Source: CAG-533 sp963645165 (lineage in GTDB: Bacteria > Bacillota_I > Bacilli_A > RF39 > UBA660). Taken from it: a DNA stretch of 7,115 nucleotides. Shown here one piece after another: positions 1 through 6,196 of this stretch. How positions within the stretch are numbered: the first letter of the stretch is position 1; each line of letters opens with the position of its first letter. Under the pieces are notes generated by a model. It worked only from the letters and a program-made list of their open reading frames with translations, did no database searches and was not told the DNA's origin. A program made the position numbers and the translations under genes. Where the stretch lies: the NCBI GenBank assembly GCA_963645165.1, contig CAVIQT010000063.1, positions 1 through 7,115 on the forward strand, in the 5' to 3' direction.

Positions 1-706
1 CGAAAGTATAATTATTTGCATCAACTTCTTTAATAATAGTATCTTTTATCTTTCCGTTTTGAATAGTTAATTTATGATATGTAGCGGTTTTTTCTGATGA
101 ACTCCCCATAATATAATTTATAGTTTTAGTATCAACTAATTTATAATTATATCCATTATCATATACTGGCTCATCATTTTTATAATAAACTCCGCCATTT
201 GGAAATTCAATTTTATTTAATAATTCAAAGTCTGAATTATATATTTTAAGTTCACTAGTAATAGAATCAACTGTGTATATAAAATAGTAATAATCGTCAG
301 TAGAACTATCTTGAAGCTCTCTTATTTCAAAATCATCAGTATCTAAAACGCAGTTAGTTTCACCTAGTTTAGAGTAGCACACACTGCTAATAACTTCTTT
401 ATCATTATAAAGATATATAATATCTACTTCATAATCACCATATTCATAGTTTCCTACTTTAATTTTTCTTTGTAATTTGTATTTTTTCTCTAGTGGTGAT
501 TTTACACTAGATAGTTTTTCATTTAACATTTTTTCGTATTCTTCTACAGTTAAACTTTCACTTACTTTAGTATCTTGATTTTCATCTTTTTTACTCTTTA
601 TTTCATCAGTAGATTTAAAAATAACTAGTACTAAAATAATTAATGAAAGCACCACATTTATAGCAGCTAAAACCCCTAAAATTTTATCTTGTTTTTCTTC
701 TTTCAT
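1..706 (-). CDS. Small single-pass membrane protein, paralog of the upstream gene (C-terminus cut by window edge)
   Basis: This frame is open from an ATG at 706 to the window edge, giving 235 codons with no stop. The protein starts MKEEKQDKIL and has one hydrophobic helix at about residues 9-30. A charged linker (31-52) and a predicted outside domain follow, so an N-in/C-out signal anchor is inferred. It is clearly a paralog of the gene at 726-1487. Shared blocks include EEYEKxLNEKLSS, KSPLEKxYxLQRK, LYNxKEVISS, FELLN and YHKLxIxNG. The last visible residues, NNYTF, match NYSF near the end of the paralog, so only about 5-10 residues are probably missing. Two cysteines (110 and 119) are placed differently from those of the paralog. 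Only 19 bases separate it from the upstream stop, with a weak AGG ribosome site, so co-transcription is likely. I recognise no family and assign no function. Confidence 0.85.
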   Translation of the reverse strand, partial: MKEEKQDKILGVLAAINVVLSLIILVLVIFKSTDEIKSKKDENQDTKVSESLTVEEYEKMLNEKLSSVKSPLEKKYKLQRKIKVGNYEYGDYEVDIIYLYNDKEVISSVCYSKLGETNCVLDTDDFEIRELQDSSTDDYYYFIYTVDSITSELKIYNSDFELLNKIEFPNGGVYYKNDEPVYDNGYNYKLVDTKTINYIMGSSSEKTATYHKLTIQNGKIKDTIIKEVDANNYTF

Positions 707-725
707 AATAACCTAACTTCTTTTT

Positions 726-1487
726 TTATTCACATTTTACCCCAGCAAAACTGTAATTACTTGCGTAATCTTCTTTAGTAATAACATCTATAATTATACC
801 ATTTTCGATATTTAACTTATGATATATAACTTTAGTTTCTTCGGAATTACCATTAACATAATTTATTATTTTATTATTATCAATTTTAAAATGCAAATTA
901 GTATCATAAATATTATTGCCATTTTTATAAGTAATTCCAGAAGGACAAAATGATATATTCCCGTTATTTAATAATTCAAAATTAGTATTATATATATTTA
1001 ATATTCCATAAATATCACCATATTCTTCATTATATAAAGCATAATATTTATCATTATTTTTACTATCATAAATTTCTTTTATTTTATATTCTTCTTCAGT
1101 TAAAACACTCATGTCACCAATTTCTACATCATCTATATATGAAGATATTACCTCTTTATTATTATATAGATATTTAATTTCTAAATCATAATAGTTGTCA
1201 TCAATTAAAGAAACAACCATTTTTCTTTGTAAATTATAATTCTTTTCTAGTGGTGATTTTGTGCTAGATAATTTTTCATTTAACTGTTTTTCATATTCTT
1301 CTGCGCTTATAGAGCTGCTAGAAGAATTTGTTGTTTTTTCAGTTACTTTGCTTGGAGTAGTACTAATACTTTCTTTGTCAGTATTATCCTTACTTTTAAC
1401 TAGTACCAACATTGCTACTATAAATCCAATTAATAATATTATTATTGCAACCAAAACTCCTATAATGATATTTTTCTTTTTTTCCAT
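726..1487 (-). CDS. Small single-pass membrane protein with an extracytoplasmic domain, unknown function
   Basis: The 253-residue protein starts MEKKKN and has a strong hydrophobic helix at about residues 7-30. A Ser/Thr-rich linker (about 41-60) comes next, then an acidic, Asn/Tyr-rich domain of about 190 residues. Positive residues before the helix and no cleavage-site or lipobox cysteine suggest an uncleaved N-in anchor with the domain outside the membrane. From residue 62 onward it matches the next gene (1-706) block by block, so the two arose by tandem duplication. The linker is where they differ most. Cysteines are at 181 and 252. The start is supported by AGAAGGG at 1500-1506, although its 12-base spacing is long, and by an extended -10 box just upstream. 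I do not recognise the family. The duplicated domain could bind a cell-wall component or a partner protein, but nothing in the sequence shows which. Confidence 0.85.
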   Translation of the reverse strand: MEKKKNIIIGVLVAIIILLIGFIVAMLVLVKSKDNTDKESISTTPSKVTEKTTNSSSSSISAEEYEKQLNEKLSSTKSPLEKNYNLQRKMVVSLIDDNYYDLEIKYLYNNKEVISSYIDDVEIGDMSVLTEEEYKIKEIYDSKNNDKYYALYNEEYGDIYGILNIYNTNFELLNNGNISFCPSGITYKNGNNIYDTNLHFKIDNNKIINYVNGNSEETKVIYHKLNIENGIIIDVITKEDYASNYSFAGVKCE

Positions 1488-1515
1488 ATCACACTCATTC
1501 CCTTCTTATATTTAC

Positions 1516-1524
1516 ATTATATCA
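1516..1524 (-). promoter_or_regulatory. Extended -10 promoter for the tandem membrane-protein genes
   Basis: Read on the minus strand this is TGATATAAT, a consensus -10 hexamer preceded by the TG of an extended -10 element. No good -35 lies 16-18 bases upstream, which is tolerated for extended -10 promoters. Initiation would fall near 1509, giving a leader of about 20 bases that holds the AGAAGGG ribosome site. A second TATAAT sits at 1555-1560 with a poorly spaced TTGTGA upstream and is a weaker alternative. Confidence 0.55.
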
Positions 1525-1561
1525 AAATTCTTTTTATCTTCATAGTTAAAGTAAATTATAT

Positions 1562-1670
1562 TTAGTTTTTATTGATGGTTTCACAAGCAATTTGTGCCTT
1601 TTAAGTTTAAGTCATCAATTAGTTTTATACGTTCAAACGTTTTTTCTTTATATTTTTCTATATTTGTCAT
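1562..1670 (-). pseudogene. Decayed remnant of a dinD-like (BRO-N / DNA-damage-inducible protein D) gene
   Basis: From an ATG at 1670 a 29-codon frame runs to a TGA at 1581-1583. It carries a perfect AGGAGG ribosome site (1678-1683, 7-base spacing) and a good promoter. Its residues 12-20 read FERIKLIDD, which resembles the conserved start of DinD-type proteins (E. coli DinD, from memory, has FEEIKLI near its N-terminus). Shortly afterwards, in the +1 frame at 1600-1562, the DNA reads KAQIACE and then stops. This resembles the RAKEACENSG segment found about 35 residues later in intact DinD. The simplest reading is an internal deletion with a frameshift plus loss of the whole C-terminal part. 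Alternatively, the 29-residue product is a genuine small protein or leader peptide and the resemblance is chance. The matches are short and rest on recall of the family, hence moderate confidence. Confidence 0.5.
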
Positions 1671-1677
1671 TTATTAT

Positions 1678-1722
1678 CCTCCTTAGTTATTCAACTATAG
1701 CTTGCACTTGTTCATATATCAA
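1678..1722 (-). promoter_or_regulatory. Promoter and strong ribosome binding site of the dinD-like remnant
   Basis: On the minus strand a -35 TTGATA (1717-1722) is followed by a 17-base spacer and a -10 TATAGT (1694-1699). An AGGAGG Shine-Dalgarno sequence (1678-1683) then lies 7 bases from the ATG at 1670. This is the best-formed promoter in the window and appears intact although the gene behind it is broken. Transcripts could continue into the two membrane-protein genes, since no terminator is visible between 1562 and 1487. A GAAC half-site lies in the spacer, but no full SOS-type dyad (GAAC-N4-GTTC) can be seen. Confidence 0.65.
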
Positions 1723-1757
1723 TACTTTTTTTAAATTTTTTATAAAAAAATTTTTTG
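1723..1757 (-). promoter_or_regulatory. Phased A/T-tract region upstream of the -35 box (UP-element-like)
   Basis: Directly upstream of the TTGATA box are four A or T runs of 6-7 bases (1726-1732, 1736-1741, 1744-1750, 1751-1756). The first three are spaced about nine to ten bases apart, near the helical repeat. This arrangement is typical of bent DNA or an UP element that contacts the RNA polymerase alpha subunit. In a genome this AT-rich such runs also occur by chance, so the role is inferred. Confidence 0.35.
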
Positions 1758-1770
1758 CATTTAAATTTCA

Positions 1771-1798
1771 TAATAAAAGATGGCTTTATATAGCCACC
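1771..1798 (-). terminator. Rho-independent terminator after mutM
   Basis: On the minus strand GGTGGCT (1798-1792), a 6-base loop and AGCCATC (1785-1779) form a 7-bp stem with one G-U pair. TTTTATTA (1778-1771) follows. It begins 8 bases after the mutM stop codon, which marks the end of the polA-mutM transcript and separates it from the accessory genes downstream. Confidence 0.75.
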
Positions 1799-1806
1799 TT
1801 ATAATC

Positions 1807-2616
1807 TTACTTTTGACACTTAGGACAGTAATATGTGCTACGTCCTTTTATTTTTTCTCTTGATATTTTTGTATTACAAATTTTACAGTTTTCCCCTTCT
1901 TTTTTATGTACCATTAAAAAGTCTTGATAATGTCCAATAACTCCTAAAGAAGATGTATAACTTTTAATTGTTGTTCCACCTTCTTTTATGGCATCATTAA
2001 GAATCTTCTTTGCACCTTCAATAATTAATTTTGCATCTTCTTTTGTAATGTCTTCGCATTTCTTATAAGGATTAATTTTAGCATAAAATAATACCTCATT
2101 TGCGTATATATTACCTAATCCAGCAATAATACTTTGATCTAGAAGTCCTTCTTTAATAGGCATCTTCTTTCTTTTAAATTTATCTAGTAAATAAGTACTT
2201 GTTAATTTATCATCAAATGGTTCTAGTCCAAGTTTATTTAATCCTTTATATTTACTAATATCATCAGTTATAAACATTCTTCCAAATTTTCTAGTGTCAT
2301 GATATCTAAGAGATATATTATCTTCCATTAAAAATATGATATGTTCATGCTTTTCTAATTGTTCTAGTGGTGTCTTTATAAAGAATTTACCTTCCATTCT
2401 TAAATGACTAATTAAGTAAAGATTATTAAATTTAAATATTAAATATTTACCATATGTAGTAATATCATCTAAACTTTTAGATATTAAGCATTTAATATCT
2501 AGACTTTTATCTTCAATTATCTTAGGATAAATAACATTAATATCAATAATTTTTTTATGTAGTAATTTACCTTTTAAAGATTTAGCAACCGTTCTAACTT
2601 CTGCAAGTTCTGGCAT
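1807..2616 (-). CDS. mutM: Formamidopyrimidine-DNA glycosylase (8-oxoguanine glycosylase/AP lyase)
   Basis: MutM/Fpg removes 8-oxoguanine and formamidopyrimidines from DNA and then cleaves the strand by beta,delta-elimination. The 269-residue protein has the usual family length and all key landmarks. P2 (Schiff-base nucleophile) and E3 lie in the start MPELAEVRTV. K57 lies in YGKYL. HLRMEGK (71-77) holds the void-filling Met74, and R109 and F111 lie in YHDTRKFGR. The helix-two-turn-helix segment has LLDQSIIAGLGNIYANEV (158-175). The C-terminal zinc finger has C244, C247, C264 and C267, with the DNA-contacting R259 in GRSTYYC. The usual MPELPEVET start has changed at residues 5 and 8, neither catalytic. 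The gene starts 11 bases after the polA stop with a GGAGG ribosome site, so it is translated from the same transcript. Pol I fills the gap left after MutM action. A terminator follows directly, so coaE, which lies nearby in Bacillus, is not here. Confidence 0.97.
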   Translation of the reverse strand: MPELAEVRTVAKSLKGKLLHKKIIDINVIYPKIIEDKSLDIKCLISKSLDDITTYGKYLIFKFNNLYLISHLRMEGKFFIKTPLEQLEKHEHIIFLMEDNISLRYHDTRKFGRMFITDDISKYKGLNKLGLEPFDDKLTSTYLLDKFKRKKMPIKEGLLDQSIIAGLGNIYANEVLFYAKINPYKKCEDITKEDAKLIIEGAKKILNDAIKEGGTTIKSYTSSLGVIGHYQDFLMVHKKEGENCKICNTKISREKIKGRSTYYCPKCQK

Positions 2617-2622
2617 AAACTT

Positions 2623-2630
2623 CCTCCCTA
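2623..2630 (-). promoter_or_regulatory. mutM ribosome binding site abutting the polA stop codon
   Basis: The minus strand reads TAGGGAGG: the polA stop TAG (2630-2628) runs straight into GGAGG (2627-2623), 6 bases before the mutM ATG. Ribosomes finishing polA would sit on the mutM initiation site, which suggests translational coupling and fixes the mutM start. Confidence 0.7.
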
Positions 2631-5183
2631 CTTGGCATCATACCAATTTTTACCATAATCCATTCCTACTTTTAAAGGAACTTTAAGAGGTGTAATATTT
2701 TCCATTTCATTTTTTACAATTTCACTTATTACTTCTTTTTCTTCTTCTTTTACATCAAAAATAAGTTCATCATGTACTTGTAAAAGCATTTTAGATTTTA
2801 AATTTTTTTCTTCCATAATTTTATCAATTTTAATCATGGCCATTTTAATAATATCAGCACTGGTTCCTTGAATTGGAGTATTAAGCGCTATACGTTCACC
2901 AGCATTTCTAATCATGTAATTAGGGTTTTGTAATTCTTCTATTTCTCTTTTGCGGCCAAATAAAGTTCTTACACTTCCAAACATATGAGCTTCAGCAACT
3001 ATATCATCCATATATCTTTTAACACCTGGATATAAATCTAAATATTTATCAATAAACTTTTTAGCTTCTTTAGGATTTAAATTTAAATTTTCACCTAAAC
3101 CAAAGCCAGAAATACCATAAACAATACCAAATATTACTGCTTTAGCGGTTCTTCTCATTTGTTTAGTTACTTCACTTTTAGGTACTTCAAAAATATCACT
3201 TGCGACAGTTGTATGAATATCTTCTCCTGATTTAAAGGCTTCTATTAGTTCTTTAGAATCACTTATATGAGCAAGTACTCTAAGTTCTATTTGTGAATAA
3301 TCAGCACATAAAAACATATCATTACATGGTACAAAGGCTTTTCTAACTCTTCTACCATTTTCATCTCTTGTTGGTATATTTTGCATATTAGGATCCATAC
3401 TAGATAGTCTTCCTGTTCTAGTTAAAGTTTGTTTATAAATAGTATGAATTTTACCATCACTTAAAATATAATTATGTAAAGATTCTAAGTAAGTACTGTT
3501 AAATTTAGATAAATTTCTATATTCTAAAATATATTCTATAATTGGATCTATACCTATTAGTTTTTCTAAAGTTCCAGCATCAGTACTATATTTTTTTCCA
3601 GGGATAACTTTTTTATGATATGGAAAGCCTAACTTTTCAAAAAGAATAACTCCTAATTGTTTAGGACTACTTATGTTAAACTCTTCTCCGGCTCTTTCAT
3701 ATATCTTATTAGATAGTTCATTTAGTTTATTAAGAGTTTCTTCATGTAATTCATCAAGGACACTTTTTTCACATTTAATACCATTAATTTCCATACGAGC
3801 TAGTACGGGAATTAAAGGCATCTCAATATTATTAAATAAGTCATACATATCTTCAAGTTTTAATTTCTTTATTAAATCATCTCTTGTTTCATAGATATAT
3901 TTAGCTTTCATAGTAACTGCAATTTTTAATTTTTCTTCATCTTTAAGTACATCTTCATAAAATGGTACATCTATTTCTTCTTTATTCATTAAGACTGCTA
4001 AATCTTCTTTTATTTGTAAATTAAGTAAGTATGCAGCAACCATAGTATCAAATATAGTATTAGTATGAAAGTCATTTAATAAAACTATATTCTTTTTTAA
4101 GTCATAAGTATATTTCTTATTATCTTTTAAATAGTCTAATACTTCTTTAATTTTATCTTTAGGAATATAAAAAGCATTTTCTCCATCATATAATCCCATA
4201 CCTAGTATGTCTGCTAAATGATAGTTAATATTATTACATTCTATAAAATAAGAAATTATACCATCATTTTTAATATCACTTATATTTTTAAATTCTTTAT
4301 AATTAGATGTAAAATCTTTTTCTTTTCTAGGCATTTTCTTTAAAAGAGAATAAAATTCTAAATCAGTATATACTTCTTCTAGTTTAACAGTAGGTCCTAA
4401 ATATTTTAAATCATCTAAAGTTTCTTTTATAGGGACTTCTAAACATATAGTACATATATCTTTACTAAAAAAAGCATTTTCTTTATCACTAACTAATTTA
4501 TCATGAACTGATCCTTTTACTTTATTTATATTTTCATAGATTTTTTCTAAAGAACCATATTCACGAAGTAATTTTAAGGCAGTTTTTTCACCAATACCTT
4601 TAACTCCAGGGACATTATCAGATGGATCACCCATAAGGGCTTTTAAGTCTATCATTCTAATTGGTTTTATTCCATAATAGGCTTCAAAACTATTAGGGTT
4701 ATATCTTATGTAGCCTTTAGTTTTTAATAATTTAACTTCAACTTCTTCATTAATTAATTGTAATAAGTCTTTATCTGAAGATACAATTAGGGCATCAAAT
4801 TCTTTATCATCATAAGCCATTTTACTTATAGTACCTATAATATCATCTGCTTCATAGTTTTCTACTTCAATGTGTTTAATCCCCATGGCATCAAGTAATA
4901 CTTTAGCTTTAGGCATTTGGACTTTTAATTCTTCTGGGGTTTCAATTCGGCCGGCTTTATATTGTTTATATTTTTCATGTCTAAAGTTTTTACCTATATC
5001 AAATGCGACTGCCATGTATTCTGGTTTTTCTTCTTCAATTATTTTATTAATCATAGATACAAAACCATATAGAGCATTAGTTGGATCTCCTTTACTATTT
5101 TTCATAAAGTTTCCTGTGTAAGCAGTTGCATAATAACTTCTAAACATTAAATTATTACCATCTACTAATATTATCTTTTTCAT
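2628..5183 (-). CDS. polA: DNA polymerase I, with 5'-3' exonuclease and a degenerate proofreading domain
   Basis: Pol I removes RNA primers and fills excision-repair gaps. At 851 residues it is close to the Bacillus enzymes. The N-terminal 5'-3' exonuclease (about 1-290) keeps its acidic metal ligands: D8, D62, EADD (111-114), SDKD (136-139) and D186/D189 in GDPSDNVPG, next to the helix-hairpin-helix GVKGIGEKTA. The middle domain (about 300-440) has lost proofreading residues. By eye, the E. coli D355/E357 positions read E315/N317 and D501 reads T433; only the D424 equivalent (D361) remains. The polymerase domain has TLTRTGRLSS (586-595), motif A DYSQIELR with D628, the O-helix RRTAKAVIFGIVYG with K681, F685 and Y689, and motif C VHDE with D805/E806. 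F685 is the Phe of dideoxynucleotide-discriminating enzymes. The start has AAGGTGG close upstream. It is the first gene of the polA-mutM operon. Confidence 0.98.
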   Translation of the reverse strand: MKKIILVDGNNLMFRSYYATAYTGNFMKNSKGDPTNALYGFVSMINKIIEEEKPEYMAVAFDIGKNFRHEKYKQYKAGRIETPEELKVQMPKAKVLLDAMGIKHIEVENYEADDIIGTISKMAYDDKEFDALIVSSDKDLLQLINEEVEVKLLKTKGYIRYNPNSFEAYYGIKPIRMIDLKALMGDPSDNVPGVKGIGEKTALKLLREYGSLEKIYENINKVKGSVHDKLVSDKENAFFSKDICTICLEVPIKETLDDLKYLGPTVKLEEVYTDLEFYSLLKKMPRKEKDFTSNYKEFKNISDIKNDGIISYFIECNNINYHLADILGMGLYDGENAFYIPKDKIKEVLDYLKDNKKYTYDLKKNIVLLNDFHTNTIFDTMVAAYLLNLQIKEDLAVLMNKEEIDVPFYEDVLKDEEKLKIAVTMKAKYIYETRDDLIKKLKLEDMYDLFNNIEMPLIPVLARMEINGIKCEKSVLDELHEETLNKLNELSNKIYERAGEEFNISSPKQLGVILFEKLGFPYHKKVIPGKKYSTDAGTLEKLIGIDPIIEYILEYRNLSKFNSTYLESLHNYILSDGKIHTIYKQTLTRTGRLSSMDPNMQNIPTRDENGRRVRKAFVPCNDMFLCADYSQIELRVLAHISDSKELIEAFKSGEDIHTTVASDIFEVPKSEVTKQMRRTAKAVIFGIVYGISGFGLGENLNLNPKEAKKFIDKYLDLYPGVKRYMDDIVAEAHMFGSVRTLFGRKREIEELQNPNYMIRNAGERIALNTPIQGTSADIIKMAMIKIDKIMEEKNLKSKMLLQVHDELIFDVKEEEKEVISEIVKNEMENITPLKVPLKVGMDYGKNWYDAK

Positions 5184-5200
5184 ATTCCACCTTCTTTTTT

Positions 5201-5229
5201 ATTATAATACATATTATCTTATAAATAAA
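5201..5229 (-). promoter_or_regulatory. Probable polA-mutM promoter
   Basis: A consensus -10 TATAAT (5201-5206) lies 17 bases downstream of a weak TTTATT (5224-5229) on the minus strand. Initiation would fall near 5194, so the transcript would begin at or just before the GAAGGTGG ribosome site (5187-5194) and be nearly leaderless. The -35 lies inside the T-tract of the divIVA terminator, so the two signals overlap. Some polA transcription could also come from read-through. Confidence 0.45.
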
Positions 5230-5254
5230 AGAAAAACTTGGAATTAATCCAAGT
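5222..5254 (-). terminator. Rho-independent terminator overlapping the end of divIVA
   Basis: On the minus strand ACTTGGA (5254-5248), a 5-base loop and TCCAAGT (5242-5236) form a perfect 7-bp stem. A T-rich run TTTTCTTTTATTTAT follows. The 5' arm is made of the last divIVA codons and the stop TAA lies in the loop, so termination starts inside the coding region. Confidence 0.8.
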
Positions 5255-5669
5255 GATCGATATCATCAACTAATTCTAATTGACTTTCTAATATACTTCT
5301 TAAACGTTTTTTAAAGGTTATAATATTTCTTTTTAAGGCTAAATTTTCCATTTGGGTTTTTTCAGCTTGCATTAGTGCTTCATTTACAATTCTTGAGGCA
5401 TTTTTCTTAGCGTCATTAATAATGCTTTCACTTTCATCTCTTGCTTGTTTTTTCATTTGACTAGAAGTATCTTCTGCTAGATATATAGCTCTGTTTAAAG
5501 TAGATTCTAAATTTTTATATTTTTCTAGAGAATTTTTTAACTCATTTATTTCTAAGTCTTTTTGTTTTAAATCAGAAAGCATTTCTTCAACTTGTTTTAT
5601 GACATCATCAACAAATTTATTAACTTCTTCTTTTCTATAGCCACGTAGTGCCGTGCTAAATTTTTCCAT
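5244..5669 (-). CDS. divIVA: DivIVA-family cell division / polarity protein
   Basis: DivIVA proteins are coiled-coil scaffolds that gather on negatively curved membrane at septa and poles and recruit partners. The 141-residue protein has the short N-terminal lipid-binding domain (LRGYRKEEVNKFVDDV, 8-23). A first coiled coil (about 25-60) is followed by the typical LNRAIYLAEDTSSQMK segment (58-73). A second, Ala/Glu-rich helix (about 75-110) precedes the closing RLRSILESQLELVDD (122-136). It is somewhat shorter than B. subtilis DivIVA (164), mainly at both ends. The membrane-inserting Phe17 of B. subtilis aligns with L8 here, and Arg18 is kept as R9. The ribosome site AAGGTG lies 5 bases before the ATG. 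The gene begins 25 bases after sepF, so both form one operon, as in the Firmicute division cluster. A GpsB-like role is less likely because the protein is longer than GpsB and has the full DivIVA C-terminal helix. Confidence 0.92.
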   Translation of the reverse strand: MEKFSTALRGYRKEEVNKFVDDVIKQVEEMLSDLKQKDLEINELKNSLEKYKNLESTLNRAIYLAEDTSSQMKKQARDESESIINDAKKNASRIVNEALMQAEKTQMENLALKRNIITFKKRLRSILESQLELVDDIDHLD

Positions 5670-5694
5670 ACTATCACCTTTATATGTTTATATA

Positions 5695-6102
5695 TTAAAA
5701 ATCAATTTCTTCTTCTGCTTTTTTACTATTTTCTTGTTCGCTCATTTTTCCTTGTACGCTTACATTTTTAGGAGTGCATAAATATATTCCGCCACCTAGT
5801 TTTTGCATATCTCCACCAATTGCGTATACGCATCCAGTTAGAAAGTCGATTATTCTTTTACCTTGATCAGAAGTTACTCTTTTTAAATTTACTACCACAC
5901 TGTTACGCTTTTTTAAATGATCAGCAATAGTTTGACTTTCAGAATACGCTCTAGGTTCTACTAGAATCATTTTACTTCCATTTTTAGATTCATCTTCTTT
6001 AAAGTTTTTTTCACTTACAGAGTAAAATTCTTCTTCCATATTTATATTATCATCATTATTATCTTCTTCACCAAATAATGCTTTTTTTAAATTTAGTGCC
6101 AT
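5695..6102 (-). CDS. sepF: SepF, FtsZ membrane anchor and septum-assembly protein
   Basis: SepF binds the FtsZ C-terminal tail and bundles or bends FtsZ filaments at the membrane. The 135-residue protein has a short N-terminal amphipathic stretch (MALNLKKALFG) suited to membrane binding. An acidic, low-complexity linker (12-42) leads to the conserved SepF core at about 44-112. Core motifs are VEPRAYSESQTIADHL (48-63), VVVNLKR (69-75) and DQGKRIIDFLTG (79-90), then VYAIGGDMQKLGGGIYLCTP (92-111). A charged Glu/Lys tail ends the protein. The length is slightly below that of B. subtilis SepF (about 150). The start is fixed by AGGAGG 7 bases upstream. sepF lies directly before divIVA; ylmG and ylmH, which separate the two in Bacillus, are absent. 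A promoter lies in the 94 bases upstream, behind the terminator of the preceding gene. Confidence 0.95.
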   Translation of the reverse strand: MALNLKKALFGEEDNNDDNINMEEEFYSVSEKNFKEDESKNGSKMILVEPRAYSESQTIADHLKKRNSVVVNLKRVTSDQGKRIIDFLTGCVYAIGGDMQKLGGGIYLCTPKNVSVQGKMSEQENSKKAEEEIDF

Positions 6103-6134
6103 AAAGCATCCTCCTTATATTAATCTATACTTAT

Positions 6135-6163
6135 ATATTAACATATTTATTTTTATTAATAAA
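6135..6163 (-). promoter_or_regulatory. Probable sepF-divIVA promoter (extended -10)
   Basis: On the minus strand TAATAT (6135-6140) is preceded by TGT, making an extended -10. A weak TTTATT -35 (6158-6163) lies 17 bases upstream, the same weak hexamer as proposed for polA. Initiation would be near 6128, leaving a leader of about 25 bases with AGGAGG. The region is almost pure A/T, so other -10 choices such as TATATA exist. Confidence 0.4.
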
Positions 6164-6166
6164 TAC

Positions 6167-6195
6167 TAAAAAAAAGAAAAAGTTTACCTTTTCCT
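6167..6195 (-). terminator. Rho-independent terminator after the glycine-rich protein gene
   Basis: On the minus strand AGGAAAAG (6195-6188), loop GTAAA and CTTTTTCT (6182-6175) form an 8-bp stem with one G-U pair. A run of T follows (6174-6167). It starts 1 base after the stop codon of the upstream gene and separates it from the sepF-divIVA operon. Confidence 0.7.
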
Positions 6196-6196
6196 G

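Noticed and set aside
1261..1545. Plus-strand 94-codon frame opposite the membrane-protein gene
   Set aside because: It is antisense to the well-supported gene at 726-1487. Its hydrophobic character mirrors that gene's Lys/Asn/Ser codons, and no ribosome site is seen.
1694..1722. LexA/SOS operator in the promoter of the dinD-like remnant
   Set aside because: A GAAC half-site is present in the spacer but no matching GTTC four bases away, so no SOS box can be claimed. The ACGTTTGAACGT palindrome at about 1629-1640 lies within the coding remnant and does not fit the motif.
1592..1804. Plus-strand 70-codon hydrophobic frame
   Set aside because: It starts with TTG without a ribosome site, runs through the promoter, A-tracts and mutM terminator of the opposite strand, and owes its Phe/Leu/Ile content to A/T-rich DNA.
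3673..3894. Plus-strand frame inside polA (also the one at 4870-5121)
   Set aside because: Both are antisense shadows of conserved polA domains with no initiation signals.
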